Assembly (NCBI RefSeq): GCF_030815955.1
Contig: NZ_JAUSXK010000001.1
Span: 3,720,001-3,784,000, forward strand
Reading direction: 5' to 3'
Length of the DNA stretch: 64,000 nt
DNA from: Microbacterium murale
GTDB taxonomy: Bacteria > Actinomycetota > Actinomycetes > Actinomycetales > Microbacteriaceae
This document shows, in pieces, positions 7,035 through 16,329 of the stretch. The position numbers and the translations under genes were made by a program. The number at the start of each line of letters is the position of its first letter. The first letter of the stretch is position 1. The notes under the pieces are model-generated. The model searched no databases, was not told the origin of the DNA, and saw nothing but the letters and a program-made list of their open reading frames with translations.

Positions 7035-9505
7035 CCTCGCCTGCCGAGCGATACGCCGCCGCCCGCGATGCGGCATCCCATCCCGAGACTGCGGCATTCG
7101 CCGGACGACAGGACTTCGACCTGGATCCGTTCCAGATCGAAGGCTGTCACGCGCTCGAACGGGGTCATAGCGTGCTGGTGGCAGCTCCGACCGGTGCGGG
7201 CAAGACCATCGTCGGCGAGTTCGCGATCCATCTCGCGATGCAGACACCGAACGACAAGGCGTTCTACACGACACCGATGAAAGCGCTGTCGAACCAGAAA
7301 TTCCGCGAGCTCGTCGAGGTGTACGGGGCGGACCAGGTCGGTCTGCTCACGGGCGACACGAACATCAACGGCAACGCGCGCATCGTCGTGATGACGACCG
7401 AGGTGCTGCGGAACATGATCTACGCGGATTCGGCAGCTCTGGCAGATCTGCGCTACGTCATCATGGACGAGGTGCATTACCTGGCTGACCGCTTCCGCGG
7501 CGCCGTCTGGGAAGAGGTCATCATCCACCTGCCGTCGCAGGTGCGTCTGGTCTCGCTCAGCGCAACGGTGTCCAATGCCGAGGAGTTCGGAGACTGGCTC
7601 GACACTGTGCGCGGAGACACCGAGGTCATCGTGTCGGAGATCCGCCCGGTGCCCCTCGAGCAGCACGTGCTGGTGCGCGATGACCTGCTGCCGTTGTTCG
7701 ACGATCGGGCCGGGGTCGCCACGGCGACGGTCAACCAGGAACTGATGCGCATCCGATCGTTCACCGGCTCGCGCTACGACAGCAACAAACGGGCGCAGTC
7801 GTACATCAGCGGCAAGCACGCAGGCCGTCAGAGCCCCCGCCCGCAGCGGGGCGGACGCCGTCCGGTGCGCGCAGCGAACACGCAGCGCATCGAACGAATG
7901 GACCGGCCGGAAGTCATCCGGCTGCTGGAGCGCACCAATCTGCTCCCGGCGATCTTCTTCATATTCAGCAGGGTCGGCTGTGACGCCGCTGTCCAGCAGG
8001 TTCGTCGTTCCGGCCTGCGGCTGACGACGGCGGAAGAGCGCACCGAGATCCGGGAACTCGTCGAGGAGCGCACGCGATCTCTGCAGGATGAGGACCTGGG
8101 GGTGCTCGGCTACTTCGAATGGGTCGAGAACCTCGAGCGGGGAATCGCCTCGCATCACGCAGGCCTCCTCCCGGCCTTCAAAGAGGTTGTGGAAGAGCTC
8201 TATCGCCGAAAACTCGTCAAGGTCGTCTTCGCCACCGAGACGCTCGCGCTCGGCATCAACATGCCGGCCCGCACCGTGGTGCTGGAGAAGATGGAGAAGT
8301 TCAACGGTGAAGCGCGCGTCGCCATCACCTCGGGGGAGTACACTCAGCTCACGGGGCGTGCGGGTCGTCGGGGGATCGACGTCGAGGGGCACGCCGTCGT
8401 GCAGTGGACCGAGGGAATGGATCCCCAGGCCGTCGCCGCTCTCGCTTCGCGGCGCACATACCCGCTGAACTCCAGCTTCCGGCCCACGTACAACATGGCG
8501 GTCAACCTGATCGACATGTTCGGGCGGCCCCGTGCACGCCAGATCCTCGAGTCGTCGTTCGCTCAGTTCCAGGCCGACCGTGCAGTCGTGGGGCTCGCCC
8601 GCCAGGTGCGGGAAGCGGAGGAGTCCCTCGCCGGCTACGTGTCTGCGATGCAGTGCGAGCACGGTGACTTTCTCGAGTACGCCGGAATCCGCCGCGAACT
8701 CAGTGACCTGGAGAAGAAGAACCGACAGGACGCGCACGCGCCACGCGCAGCACGAGACAAGCGTATGAAGCGCATCCAGTCGCTGCGCACCAAGATGCAG
8801 CGTCACGGTTGCCACAACTGCCCGGAACGCGAGATGCACGCGCGTTGGGCTGAGCGCTACTGGAAGCTGAAGCGCCAGACCGACCGCACCCGTGCGCAGA
8901 TCGAGACCCGCACCGGCACCGTTGCACGCGTCTTCGACCGCGTGGTCGAGGTACTCGCCGCGCTGGACTATGTCACCGGCACGGGCGACGGCACGGCTCT
9001 CACCGACGCCGGACGAACCATGCGGCGCATATACGGCGAGCGGGATCTGCTGGTCGCCGAGTCGTTGCGTCAGGGACTCTGGAAGGGCTTGGATGCACCG
9101 TCGCTCGCGGCGATGGCGTGCTGCCTGGTGTACGAGCCTCGTCGAGACGAGGCGAACTCCGGCGAGCCCGGATTGCCGCGCGGTGCGTTCCGCGGAGCGT
9201 ATGAGAAGACCACGGCGCTGTGGTCTGAACTCGACGACCTCGAGCAGGATCATCATCTGCCCGGCTCTGAGCCGCTCGCGGCCGGACTCGCGGGCGCGAT
9301 GCACTCCTGGGCGCGCGGCGCCCTGCTCGATCGTGTGCTCGTCGATGCCGACATGGCGGCGGGCGATTTCGTCCGCTGGGCGAAGCAGACGATCGATCTG
9401 CTCGATCAGCTGTCGATCGTCGCAGAGGACATGGAAGTCGCCCGCACGGCACGCCAGGCGCTGGACGGCGTCCGGCGCGGCATCGTCTCATATTCGTCGA
9501 TGTGA
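7031..9505 (+). CDS. helY: Ski2/Mtr4-type DEVH-box helicase HelY
   Basis: An 824-residue superfamily II helicase related to eukaryotic Ski2 and Mtr4 RNA helicases and known in actinobacteria as HelY. Walker A is APTGAGKT at about residues 53-60, and the Walker B box is DEVH near 147. SATVSN is motif III. The second RecA domain carries the ITSGEYTQLTGRAGRRGID motif VI region near residue 435. A long C-terminal region with a DSHCT-like helical domain follows. A short Cys motif, CHNCPE, near residue 594 may bind metal. The gene overlaps tatC and lnt by four bases each. The exact RNA or DNA substrate is not established. Confidence 0.9.
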   Translation: MTSPAERYAAARDAASHPETAAFAGRQDFDLDPFQIEGCHALERGHSVLVAAPTGAGKTIVGEFAIHLAMQTPNDKAFYTTPMKALSNQKFRELVEVYGADQVGLLTGDTNINGNARIVVMTTEVLRNMIYADSAALADLRYVIMDEVHYLADRFRGAVWEEVIIHLPSQVRLVSLSATVSNAEEFGDWLDTVRGDTEVIVSEIRPVPLEQHVLVRDDLLPLFDDRAGVATATVNQELMRIRSFTGSRYDSNKRAQSYISGKHAGRQSPRPQRGGRRPVRAANTQRIERMDRPEVIRLLERTNLLPAIFFIFSRVGCDAAVQQVRRSGLRLTTAEERTEIRELVEERTRSLQDEDLGVLGYFEWVENLERGIASHHAGLLPAFKEVVEELYRRKLVKVVFATETLALGINMPARTVVLEKMEKFNGEARVAITSGEYTQLTGRAGRRGIDVEGHAVVQWTEGMDPQAVAALASRRTYPLNSSFRPTYNMAVNLIDMFGRPRARQILESSFAQFQADRAVVGLARQVREAEESLAGYVSAMQCEHGDFLEYAGIRRELSDLEKKNRQDAHAPRAARDKRMKRIQSLRTKMQRHGCHNCPEREMHARWAERYWKLKRQTDRTRAQIETRTGTVARVFDRVVEVLAALDYVTGTGDGTALTDAGRTMRRIYGERDLLVAESLRQGLWKGLDAPSLAAMACCLVYEPRRDEANSGEPGLPRGAFRGAYEKTTALWSELDDLEQDHHLPGSEPLAAGLAGAMHSWARGALLDRVLVDADMAAGDFVRWAKQTIDLLDQLSIVAEDMEVARTARQALDGVRRGIVSYSSM

Positions 9506-11085
9506 GAATGAAGCGGATGCCATCGCTCACTGCCGACCGCGCACGTCGGCCCCGTCTTGTTCCGCAGCGTTCTCCACTGCAACCTCCGATCCTGCCGTTG
9601 TGGCTTGCAGTGGTCGTCGCCGCGATCGCGGGGTTCTTCATGAATCTGGCGTACCCAGGCGCCGGCATCTGGCCGCTGGCATTCGTCGCCGTCGCCCTGC
9701 TGATCCTCACCCTGATCGGCCGCAGAGCAGGCGGAGCGCTGCTGGTCGGATTGGTGTACGGCGCGGTGTTCTTCTTCCTCCTGGTCTCGTGGACTTCGCG
9801 GTATCTCGGTGTCATTCCCTGGGCGGCGCTCGCCCTGCTCGAAGCGGCCCTGACTGCCGTGGCGGTGATCCCCATCGCCCTGGCGTACCGTTGGCTTCCC
9901 CGCGCCTTCCCTGGGGTCGTGGGACGCCTTGTGGGCCTTCCTGCGGTCGTCGCAGCACTGTGGGTGGGTAGAGAACTCCTCCTCGGTTCCTGGCCGTACA
10001 CGGGCTTTCCCTGGGCTCGCCTGGGCATGACGCAGTCGCAGAGTCCATTGGGCACGCTGGCGTCATGGGTGGGGGTCAGCGGACTGAGCTTTCTGATCGT
10101 GTTCGCGGTGGCGATGCTGGTCGAGTCGGTACGCATGCGGCTATGGCGCCGTCCGGTCGCCTTGGTCGTTCCCGCGGGAGTGGTCCTGGTGCTGCTGGTC
10201 GTGCCCGCCTTCCCGACGACTCCCGCCGGCACTATGCGGATCGGTGCGGTGCAGGGCAACGGTCCCACCGGTTACTTCGACGAGCGAGAGCCGTACTCGG
10301 TGATCCAGGCGCAGACGGATGCCACGGAGCCGCTGTTCGATGAAGAAATGGACCTGCTGGTGTGGCCTGAGGGCGGCCTCGACTACGACCCGTTCCAGGA
10401 CGCCTCGATGGCACGTCGGATGACGATGATCACCACACGCGTCGGCGCGCCGCTGCTCGCCGACGCGGCGACGCAGCGCGGAGACGAGTACTTCAACACG
10501 TCGATGCTCTGGACCCAGGACGGCACCGCCGAGCAGACGCATGACAAGCGATATCCGGTGCCGTTCGGTGAGTACGTCCCCGACCGGGACTTCTACAACG
10601 CGATCGTCCCCGACCTCATCGGGCTGATCGGACGCGAGTACTCGCACGGCACCAATGCGCCGCTCGTCGAGGTCGATGGCATCCCGGTGGGACTCGCGAT
10701 CTGCTTCGACGTGATCTACGACGATGTCATCGCCGAAGGCATGCATGGCGGTGCTCAGGTGCTCGTGTTCCAGACCAACAACGCGGACTTCCGCGGCACA
10801 GACGAGAACCTGCAGCAACTCGCGTTCGCGCGCATGCGCGCCATCGAGACGGGGCGAAGCGTCGTCAACGTCTCCACGGTGGGCACGAGCCAGATGATCC
10901 GACCTGATGGCACGACGATCGCGTCCTTGGACGCAGATGAGGCCGGTGCGCTGCTCGAGGATGTCGAGTTGCGCACCGGCCTCACGGCTGGTGTCGTCCT
11001 GGGCCCCTGGGTGCAGCAGCTGCTGTTGTGGGGCGGACTTGGCGCGCTCCTGTTCGGGTGGTGGCGCGCCGGTCGTCGGCTCTAG
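9502..11085 (+). CDS. lnt: Apolipoprotein N-acyltransferase Lnt
   Basis: A 527-residue membrane enzyme that adds the third acyl chain to the N-terminal cysteine of lipoproteins. About six transmembrane helices fill residues 25-235. A nitrilase-fold domain follows with the expected Glu-Lys-Cys triad: Glu290 (VWPEGG), Lys349 (DKRYPVPFGEYVP) and Cys401 (AICFDVIYDD). A final helix closes the protein. Possible starts are GTG 9502, which overlaps the helY stop, and ATGs at 9508 and 9517. Its stop overlaps the rbpA stop on the other strand. In some actinobacteria a dolichyl-phosphate mannose synthase gene is fused or adjacent to lnt; none is seen here. Confidence 0.92.
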   Translation: MRMKRMPSLTADRARRPRLVPQRSPLQPPILPLWLAVVVAAIAGFFMNLAYPGAGIWPLAFVAVALLILTLIGRRAGGALLVGLVYGAVFFFLLVSWTSRYLGVIPWAALALLEAALTAVAVIPIALAYRWLPRAFPGVVGRLVGLPAVVAALWVGRELLLGSWPYTGFPWARLGMTQSQSPLGTLASWVGVSGLSFLIVFAVAMLVESVRMRLWRRPVALVVPAGVVLVLLVVPAFPTTPAGTMRIGAVQGNGPTGYFDEREPYSVIQAQTDATEPLFDEEMDLLVWPEGGLDYDPFQDASMARRMTMITTRVGAPLLADAATQRGDEYFNTSMLWTQDGTAEQTHDKRYPVPFGEYVPDRDFYNAIVPDLIGLIGREYSHGTNAPLVEVDGIPVGLAICFDVIYDDVIAEGMHGGAQVLVFQTNNADFRGTDENLQQLAFARMRAIETGRSVVNVSTVGTSQMIRPDGTTIASLDADEAGALLEDVELRTGLTAGVVLGPWVQQLLLWGGLGALLFGWWRAGRRL

Positions 11086-11465
11086 GCGCCGATCTTCTCT
11101 CGGGTGGGGTCTTCACCGGCACCGCGGCGGGCGCGGATGAAGGCAAGGCGCTCTTCGAGGAGCTCTTCCAACTCGGCGCGGGAACGGCGCTCAAGCAGCA
11201 TGTCCCAGTGGGTGCGTGCAACTTTCTCATCGGTGGCATCCGGGGTGATGGTCTTGCCATCGACCCGGAGTACGGCTTCAGCACCGCATGCGCGGCACTC
11301 CCACTTCTGGGGCGGCTCGGCGTCGGCCGAGAACATCAGTGTGGTCACGTGCTCGCACGTGTCGCACTTGTAGGTGGTCTCGCGGCGTTCCATGAAAACG
11401 ACGCCCTCTTCGCTCTGTAGGCTCTGGGCGCCGAGTCGGATGCCGCGCAGGCTGCGATCTGCCAT
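11082..11465 (-). CDS. rbpA: RNA polymerase-binding protein RbpA
   Basis: A 127-residue actinobacterial transcription factor that binds RNA polymerase and the principal sigma factor and stabilises the open complex. The core contains two Cys pairs, KCDTCEH (Cys34, Cys37) and WECRACG (Cys57, Cys60). The C-terminal sigma-interacting helix includes THWDMLLERRS and ELEELLEERLAFIRARRG. The N-terminal MADRSLRGIRLGAQSLQSEE tail is typical. A ribosome site AGAGGA precedes the ATG at 11465. The gene is convergent with lnt, the two stops overlapping, and stands alone after a 113-bp gap. Confidence 0.95.
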   Translation of the reverse strand: MADRSLRGIRLGAQSLQSEEGVVFMERRETTYKCDTCEHVTTLMFSADAEPPQKWECRACGAEAVLRVDGKTITPDATDEKVARTHWDMLLERRSRAELEELLEERLAFIRARRGAGEDPTREKIGA

Positions 11466-11578
11466 TTTGTGGTCCTCTCGTCGCTGTCAGGTATAGCGCT
11501 CCAGCCTGTGCGCCCGCTCAACGCAGGCGGAATCTCGGCGCTATTCACAGCCGAATCCCAGCCCGTCGTGCAAACGGG

Positions 11579-12373
11579 TCAGGACAGCGTGTTCAGGGCG
11601 ATGTCGGCGCGGTCCGTGACGACTCCGTCGACGCCCTGGCCGATGAGGCGACGCATCTCGTCGGGATCGTTCACTGTCCAGACGTGCACCTCGACGCCGT
11701 TGCGGTGCGCCGCGCGCAGAAGCGAACGCGTGAGCACGGGAAACGGGCCGTACCGCTCCGGTATCTGGAGTGCATCGATCCCTCGCAGCACGTGTGCGCA
11801 GGGGAGCCGCAGAGCGCTGAGGATCCGCATTCGCGCCATGCTGCCTCTGCCCGCCGAAGTCGCGGGACGGATCTCGGCTCCTGCGGACAGCACGGCGCTG
11901 ACCGTGCGTCGGCGACGGGCATCGGAGAAGCTCGTCAGGAGTACTCGATGGGCGTGCGGGGCGATGATCGAGCCCAGGGGAGCGGTCGCGGCATCCGCCT
12001 TCACGTCGATGTTGAAGCGCGTCTCCGGGAACATATCGAGCATCTCACCGACCGTGAGCAGCCCGCCATGCGGGGCGAGGAGCTCTGCAAGCTCGCGCGT
12101 GCCCACTTCATCGACGGCGCGGTCATCGGACAACAGGCGTGTCAGGGTCTCGTCGTGGAAGAGCACGACGTCCCCGTCCGCCGTGACCCGGCAATCCGTC
12201 TCGATGTACTCCGCCCCTGCAGCATGAGCTGCGGCGAAAGCGGCGGCGGTGTTCTCCCACACGTCGCCCGGTCGCCCAGCATCGGACAGCGAGCCCCCGC
12301 CCGGCGCGGTCGGAAGACCGCGGTGGGCGAGGACTCGGGGATGCCGTGACTTGAGGAAGTACGGGTGCGTCAC
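11579..12373 (-). CDS. Glycerophosphodiester phosphodiesterase
   Basis: A 264-residue TIM-barrel enzyme expected to split glycerophosphodiesters into glycerol 3-phosphate and an alcohol. The catalytic pattern is complete: LAHRG at residues 15-19, the ENT motif, YIETDCRVTADGDVVLFHDETLTR in its recognisable parts with the E-x-D metal ligands and second histidine, FNIDVK, and VHVWTVND near the C-terminus. No signal peptide is seen, so it should be cytoplasmic. It overlaps the upstream SPFH gene by four bases (ATGA). Confidence 0.9.
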   Translation of the reverse strand: MTHPYFLKSRHPRVLAHRGLPTAPGGGSLSDAGRPGDVWENTAAAFAAAHAAGAEYIETDCRVTADGDVVLFHDETLTRLLSDDRAVDEVGTRELAELLAPHGGLLTVGEMLDMFPETRFNIDVKADAATAPLGSIIAPHAHRVLLTSFSDARRRRTVSAVLSAGAEIRPATSAGRGSMARMRILSALRLPCAHVLRGIDALQIPERYGPFPVLTRSLLRAAHRNGVEVHVWTVNDPDEMRRLIGQGVDGVVTDRADIALNTLS

Positions 12374-13302
12374 GCGCCGGGAGTGCCCGCGGGAGGCTGG
12401 CCGGTGCCGGGGCGCGGAGTGAACGCGCTTCCGATGCCTTTGAGAGCTTCGGTGAGCTCGCTCGGGATGATCCAGAGTTTGCTGGACTCGCTGTCTGCGA
12501 TCTTCGGAAGCATCTGAAGGTACTGGTACGCGAGCAGCTTGTCGTCCGGCGCACCCTGGTGGATCGACGCGAAGACGTTCTGGATCGCCTCGGCCTCACC
12601 CTGTGCACGAAGGACAGCGGCCTGCTTGTCGCCCTCGGCGCGAAGGATCTCCGCCTGACGAGCACCCTCCGCCTCGAGGATCGCAGACTGCTTGGTGCCC
12701 TCGGCGGTCAGGATCGCGGCGCGACGATCACGCTCGGCGCGCATCTGCTTCTCCATCGAGTCCTGGATCGACAGGGGCGGGTCGATGGCCTTCAGCTCGA
12801 CGCGTCCGACGCGGATGCCCCATTTACCGGTGGCTTCGTCGAGCACGACGCGCAGCTGACCGTTGATGTTGTCGCGGCTGGTGAGGGCTTCCTCGAGGTT
12901 GAGCCCACCGACGACGTTGCGCAGCGTGGTGGTCGTGAGCTGCTCGACGGCGCCGAGGTAGTTCGCGATCTCGTACGTCGCAGCGCGGGCATCTGTGACC
13001 TGGAAATACACGACCGTGTCGATCGAGACGACAAGGTTGTCCTCGGTGATCACCGGCTGCGGCGGAAACGACACGACCTGCTCGCGCATGTCGATGAGCG
13101 GACGAAGCCGGTCTATGAACGGCACCAGGATGTTCAGGCCGGGCATGAGCGTCTTGTGGTAGCGGCCGAGTCGTTCCACCACACCGGCCGTGGCCTGGGG
13201 GATGATCCGGATCGAGCGCGCGACTGTGACCACCACAAAGATGATGACGGCTATTGCGAGGATCCAGCCGATCGCGGTCGGGATGAACGAGGAGTCGTTC
13301 AC
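12370..13302 (-). CDS. SPFH/Band 7 (stomatin/QmcA-like) membrane protein
   Basis: A 310-residue protein with one N-terminal transmembrane helix (about residues 8-29) and a Band 7 domain (IPQATAGVVERLGRYHKTL, then VVSIDTVVYFQVTDARAATYEIANY as the family core). After it comes an Ala/Glu-rich coiled coil near residues 190-245 built of repeats such as AEGTKQSAILEAEG and AEGDKQAAVLRAQG. Such proteins scaffold membrane microdomains and often pair with NfeD, as here. The GTG at 13302 follows nfeD by eight bases with a GGAGAAA ribosome site; the longer open frame upstream lies within the nfeD coding strand and is ignored. Confidence 0.9.
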   Translation of the reverse strand: MNDSSFIPTAIGWILAIAVIIFVVVTVARSIRIIPQATAGVVERLGRYHKTLMPGLNILVPFIDRLRPLIDMREQVVSFPPQPVITEDNLVVSIDTVVYFQVTDARAATYEIANYLGAVEQLTTTTLRNVVGGLNLEEALTSRDNINGQLRVVLDEATGKWGIRVGRVELKAIDPPLSIQDSMEKQMRAERDRRAAILTAEGTKQSAILEAEGARQAEILRAEGDKQAAVLRAQGEAEAIQNVFASIHQGAPDDKLLAYQYLQMLPKIADSESSKLWIIPSELTEALKGIGSAFTPRPGTGQPPAGTPGA

Positions 13303-13310
13303 GGTTTCTC

Positions 13311-13784
13311 CTAGTCGTTGACGGGACGGACGATGGCGGTCGCACCGTTGATCGCAGAAATCGCGACGGAAGCTCCCTGGGGAATGGGGACGGCGGTTTC
13401 GCTCCGGGCGGTCCAGGTGTCGCCGTTGCTCACCTTGATCTGTCCGGAGACCCGCGTGATATCTGCCAGTGCGGTCGCACGCAGCCCGATGAGGGCTTCG
13501 ACGTTCGATTTCGTCGGATCCTCGCTGCGGTGCAGACGCCTGAGCAATGGCGGACGGATGACGAGGATGAACAGTGCAGCGGCTGCTGCGGCGACGATGA
13601 GCTGCGCCCACACCGGCAGGCCGAACACGCCGGTGAGGAGCCCGACAGCGCTGCCCAGCGCGAGCATGAGGAACGTGAAGTCGAGGGTCAGCATCTCGAT
13701 CACGAGGAACACCGCGATCAGCACGAGCCAGCCGATCCATGCCCATTCAGTGACCAGTTCGATGAAGACGGATACGTCGTCCAT
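13311..13784 (-). CDS. NfeD-like membrane protein
   Basis: A 157-residue protein with two to three N-terminal transmembrane helices (WAWIGWLVLIAVFLVIEM, then LMLALGSAVGLLTGVFG and a third) followed by a C-terminal OB-fold domain (LIGLRATALADITRVSGQIKV, ending in NGATAIVRPV). NfeD proteins partner with SPFH proteins in membrane domains. The ATG at 13784 is supported by a GGGAGGG ribosome site. The gene is the first of a leftward nfeD-SPFH-GDPD operon and is divergent from the SDR gene. Confidence 0.88.
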   Translation of the reverse strand: MDDVSVFIELVTEWAWIGWLVLIAVFLVIEMLTLDFTFLMLALGSAVGLLTGVFGLPVWAQLIVAAAAAALFILVIRPPLLRRLHRSEDPTKSNVEALIGLRATALADITRVSGQIKVSNGDTWTARSETAVPIPQGASVAISAINGATAIVRPVND

Positions 13785-13905
13785 AGGCCCTCCCTTTGCC
13801 GTCAACCTACCACGGTGCCGGGACACGAATCGGGCACGGAAAAGGCATTGATAAGGTGAGGGAGTCGCGCCGTTCGCGGCATTCCCCGTATCACTAGGAG
13901 TCACC

Positions 13906-14671
13906 GTGTCCGACGTTCTGCCCGCAGGTTCTCTCGCCGGAAAGGTCGCACTCGTCACCGGCTCGTCGCGGGGTATCGGTGCCGACACCGTCCGCTATTT
14001 CGCCGAAGCCGGCGCGGATGTCGTGATCAACTTCCGCAACAAGGCGCCGCGCGCCGAGAAGCTCGCGGTGCAGTTGCGCGAGCTCGGTGGCCGTGCTCTC
14101 GTCGTCGGTGCGGACCTCACGGATCCGGCATCCGTCGCCGACATGTTCGAGAAGGTGCGCAACGAGTACGGGAGTCTCGATGTGCTCGTCCTGAACGCTT
14201 CCGGCGGCATGGAGTCCGGGATGGCCGAGGACTACGCGCTCACACTCAATCGCGACGCGCAGCTGAGTGTGCTGAACGCAGCATTGCCGCTGCTCGGAGA
14301 GGGTTCGCGGGTCGTATTCGTGACCAGTCATCAGGCGCACTTCATCCGCAGCACTCCGACCATGCCCGAGTACGAGCCCGTCGCGCGCTCGAAGCGCGCA
14401 GGCGAGGATGCTCTGCGGGAGCTGATCCCTACGCTCGAGGAGAAGGGGATCGGCTTCACGGTCGTCTCGGGCGACATGATCGAAGGCACCATCACGCGCG
14501 ACACTGCTCGAGCGTGCGAACCCGGGAGCGATCGCCGAGCGCCGAGGATCAGCGGGAAAGCTCTACAACGTCTCGGAGTTCGCCGCCGAGGTCGCGCTTG
14601 CCGCCGTGGACCCCGTGCCGGTGGACAACACGCGGCTGGTCGGCGACACGAGCGACTTCACCGGCGAGTAA
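13906..14671 (+). pseudogene. SDR family oxidoreductase, frameshifted
   Basis: An SDR (Rossmann NAD(P)-binding) gene with a likely one-base frameshift near 14,497. Frame 1 from GTG 13906 (AGGAG ribosome site) encodes TGSSRGIG at residues 19-26 and continues to GTIT. From there frame 2 continues the protein as LLERANPGAIAERR to SEFAAEVALAAVD and a TAA at 14671. Removing one C in the ACGCGCG run joins the two frames. Even the intact part is unusual: the catalytic Ser is present (FVTSHQAH) but the position of the active-site Tyr in YxxxK reads VARSK, with a Tyr four residues earlier. It may be a sequence error, a true pseudogene, or rarely a programmed shift. Confidence 0.75.
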
Positions 14672-14687
14672 CCTCCACAACGACGAA

Positions 14688-14723
14688 ACGGCCGCCGTTC
14701 TGCGTATGCAGGACGGCGGCCGT
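14688..14723. terminator. Bidirectional hairpin terminator between SDR and DUF308 genes
   Basis: A long hairpin: ACGGCCGCCGT, then CTGC, a GTAT loop, GCAG, and ACGGCGGCCGT, with one T-G wobble. This gives a 16-pair stem. It lies between the convergent stops at 14671 and 14739. The minus-strand copy is followed by TTTCG, the plus-strand copy by no T run, so it fits a strong bidirectional terminator. Confidence 0.75.
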
Positions 14724-14738
14724 AGACGTGTAGATGGT

Positions 14739-15341
14739 CTATGCCGTGGGAGCGGCCGTCTCATTGAAGACCGCCTCGGCTGCCTTCTCATCACGACCGA
14801 GCGTGATGGCACGCACGATCTGGATGATCCCGAGGACGACCAGCGTGATCCCGAGAATCCACCACAGTGCCACGGCGGCGAGTAGCGGGGAGAAGATCAC
14901 GATGATGCCGGCGACGATGCTGAGGATCGCGTAGATGATCGTCCACGCTTTCGAGCCGTCCTTGTTGAGCAGCGTGAGCGAGACGACACCGTCGACGATC
15001 CAGCTGACACCTATGAAGATGACCGTGATGAAGGCCAGGGTCACTGTGACGGCGGAGAGGTTCATGAATGCGATGATCCCCGCGGCGATGTAGAGCACGC
15101 CGAGCACGATGTGACCGACTCGCGCCCAACCGCCCTTTTTACCGGAGAAGATCCCCAGACCGACGTAGACGATTCCGGCGACGACCAGGTAGGCGGCGAT
15201 GATCCCGGTCACGAGGACGGCGGTCTTCATCGGCCAGACGAGCAGGAGGATTCCAGCGATCAGTGCGATCGCGCCGGAGATTGCGAGCGTGATGCGGATC
15301 GACTTGAACAGAGACTTCGTTTCGGTCAGCGGATCAGACAT
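14739..15341 (-). CDS. HdeD/DUF308 family membrane protein
   Basis: A 200-residue protein made almost wholly of six transmembrane helices arranged as three pairs, as in DUF308 (HdeD-like) proteins. Examples are ALIAGILLLVWP, AAYLVVAGIVYVGLGIF, VLGVLYIAAGIIAFMN and WWILGITLVVLGIIQIVRAI. HdeD in enterobacteria is an acid-resistance membrane protein, but no function is known for actinobacterial members. The ATG at 15341 follows an AAAGG ribosome site; the in-frame extension upstream runs into the divergent AraC gene and is not used. Confidence 0.85.
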   Translation of the reverse strand: MSDPLTETKSLFKSIRITLAISGAIALIAGILLLVWPMKTAVLVTGIIAAYLVVAGIVYVGLGIFSGKKGGWARVGHIVLGVLYIAAGIIAFMNLSAVTVTLAFITVIFIGVSWIVDGVVSLTLLNKDGSKAWTIIYAILSIVAGIIVIFSPLLAAVALWWILGITLVVLGIIQIVRAITLGRDEKAAEAVFNETAAPTA

Positions 15342-15424
15342 GAGTACAGCCTTTCTGTGAAGGATGCGCCCAGCGTAGCGCGCACCGCGTTCGGAATGTC
15401 GCCGGTCCGTGGGAGTATCAAAAC

Positions 15425-15871
15425 GTGTTGTCACAGACTGTCGAACATGAGCGCCTGCGTGAGTTGGTGATCATGCGTCATGTTCGCGACCGCATCGACC
15501 GAGAGTACGCGCAGCCTCTCGATGTCGAAGCTCTCGCGCGCGGTGTGCACATGTCTGCCGGCCATCTCAGCAGGCAGTTCAAGGCCGCGTACGGCGAGTC
15601 GCCCTATTCGTATCTGATGACGCGACGGGTGGAAAGGGCCATGGCGCTCTTACGCCGGGGGGATCTCAGCGTCACAGAAGTGTGCTTCGAGGTCGGTTCG
15701 TCGTCGCTCGGTACATTCAGCACGCGTTTCACCGAGCTCGTCGGCGTCCCGCCGAGTGTGTATCGCGAGCGAGCGGCCGATGTCTCCGGCATCCCGAACT
15801 TCCAGATCAAGCACGTCACGAGACCGATCAGGAATCAAGAAGCGCCCCGCACCGCTGCGAACCTAATCTAG
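15425..15871 (+). CDS. AraC family transcriptional regulator
   Basis: A 148-residue regulator consisting mainly of the two-helix-turn-helix AraC DNA-binding domain, residues 15-115 (RIDREYAQPLDVEALARGV, MSAGHLSRQFKAAYGESPYSYL, SVTEVCFEVGSSSLGTFSTRF, VGVPPSVYR). No ligand-binding domain is attached, so it may respond through a partner or by its own level. Start is GTG 15425 with GGGAG upstream. Five bases after its stop lies a VOC-family gene, a common pairing in which the regulator controls its neighbour. Confidence 0.88.
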   Translation: MLSQTVEHERLRELVIMRHVRDRIDREYAQPLDVEALARGVHMSAGHLSRQFKAAYGESPYSYLMTRRVERAMALLRRGDLSVTEVCFEVGSSSLGTFSTRFTELVGVPPSVYRERAADVSGIPNFQIKHVTRPIRNQEAPRTAANLI

Positions 15872-15876
15872 GCATC

Positions 15877-16287
15877 ATGAACATCACCATTCACTATGCA
15901 TTCCTTCCGCACACCGACGCGGAGGCCGCACTCGGTTTCTACCGCGACGCCCTCGGATTCGAATTGCGCAAAGACGTCGGATACGACGGAATGCGCTGGC
16001 TCACCGTCGGCCCGGTCGGCCAGCCGCAGACATCGATCGTGCTGCATCCGCCGGCAACCGACCCCGGAATCACCGACGACGAGCGGCGCACCATTCTGGA
16101 GCTCATCGCGAAGGGCAGCTATGGCGCCGTCACCTTGGCGAGCGACGATCTCGACGCCCTCTTCGACCAGCTCGTAGCTCGCGGCGCGGATGTCGTGCAG
16201 GAGCCGATGGACCAGCCGTACGGTGAACGCGACTGCGCGGTGCGCGACCCCGCAGGTAACCTGCTCCGTATCAATCAAGCCGCCTGA
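15877..16287 (+). CDS. VOC family (glyoxalase/bleomycin-resistance fold) protein
   Basis: A 136-residue single-module vicinal oxygen chelate protein. The N-terminal TDAEAALGFYRDALGFEL and C-terminal ERDCAVRDPAGNLLRI blocks are the classic betaalphabetabetabeta pattern, and the two possible metal ligands are a His in the first strand (MNITIHYAFLPH) and the late Glu. Members include dioxygenases, isomerases and antibiotic-binding proteins; the activity cannot be inferred. The gene begins five bases after the AraC regulator; a possible -10 (TAATCT at 15864-15869) overlaps the end of that gene. The UvrA-like gene follows after 42 bp. Confidence 0.85.
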   Translation: MNITIHYAFLPHTDAEAALGFYRDALGFELRKDVGYDGMRWLTVGPVGQPQTSIVLHPPATDPGITDDERRTILELIAKGSYGAVTLASDDLDALFDQLVARGADVVQEPMDQPYGERDCAVRDPAGNLLRINQAA

Positions 16288-16329
16288 CGACGCCTGCACG
16301 GCAGACCTGACCCCCTCAGAAAGAAGACG

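Noticed and set aside
11562..11578. Small inverted repeat CCCGT/ACGGG after the glycerophosphodiesterase gene
   Set aside because: A five-base stem with no T run; not convincing as a terminator.
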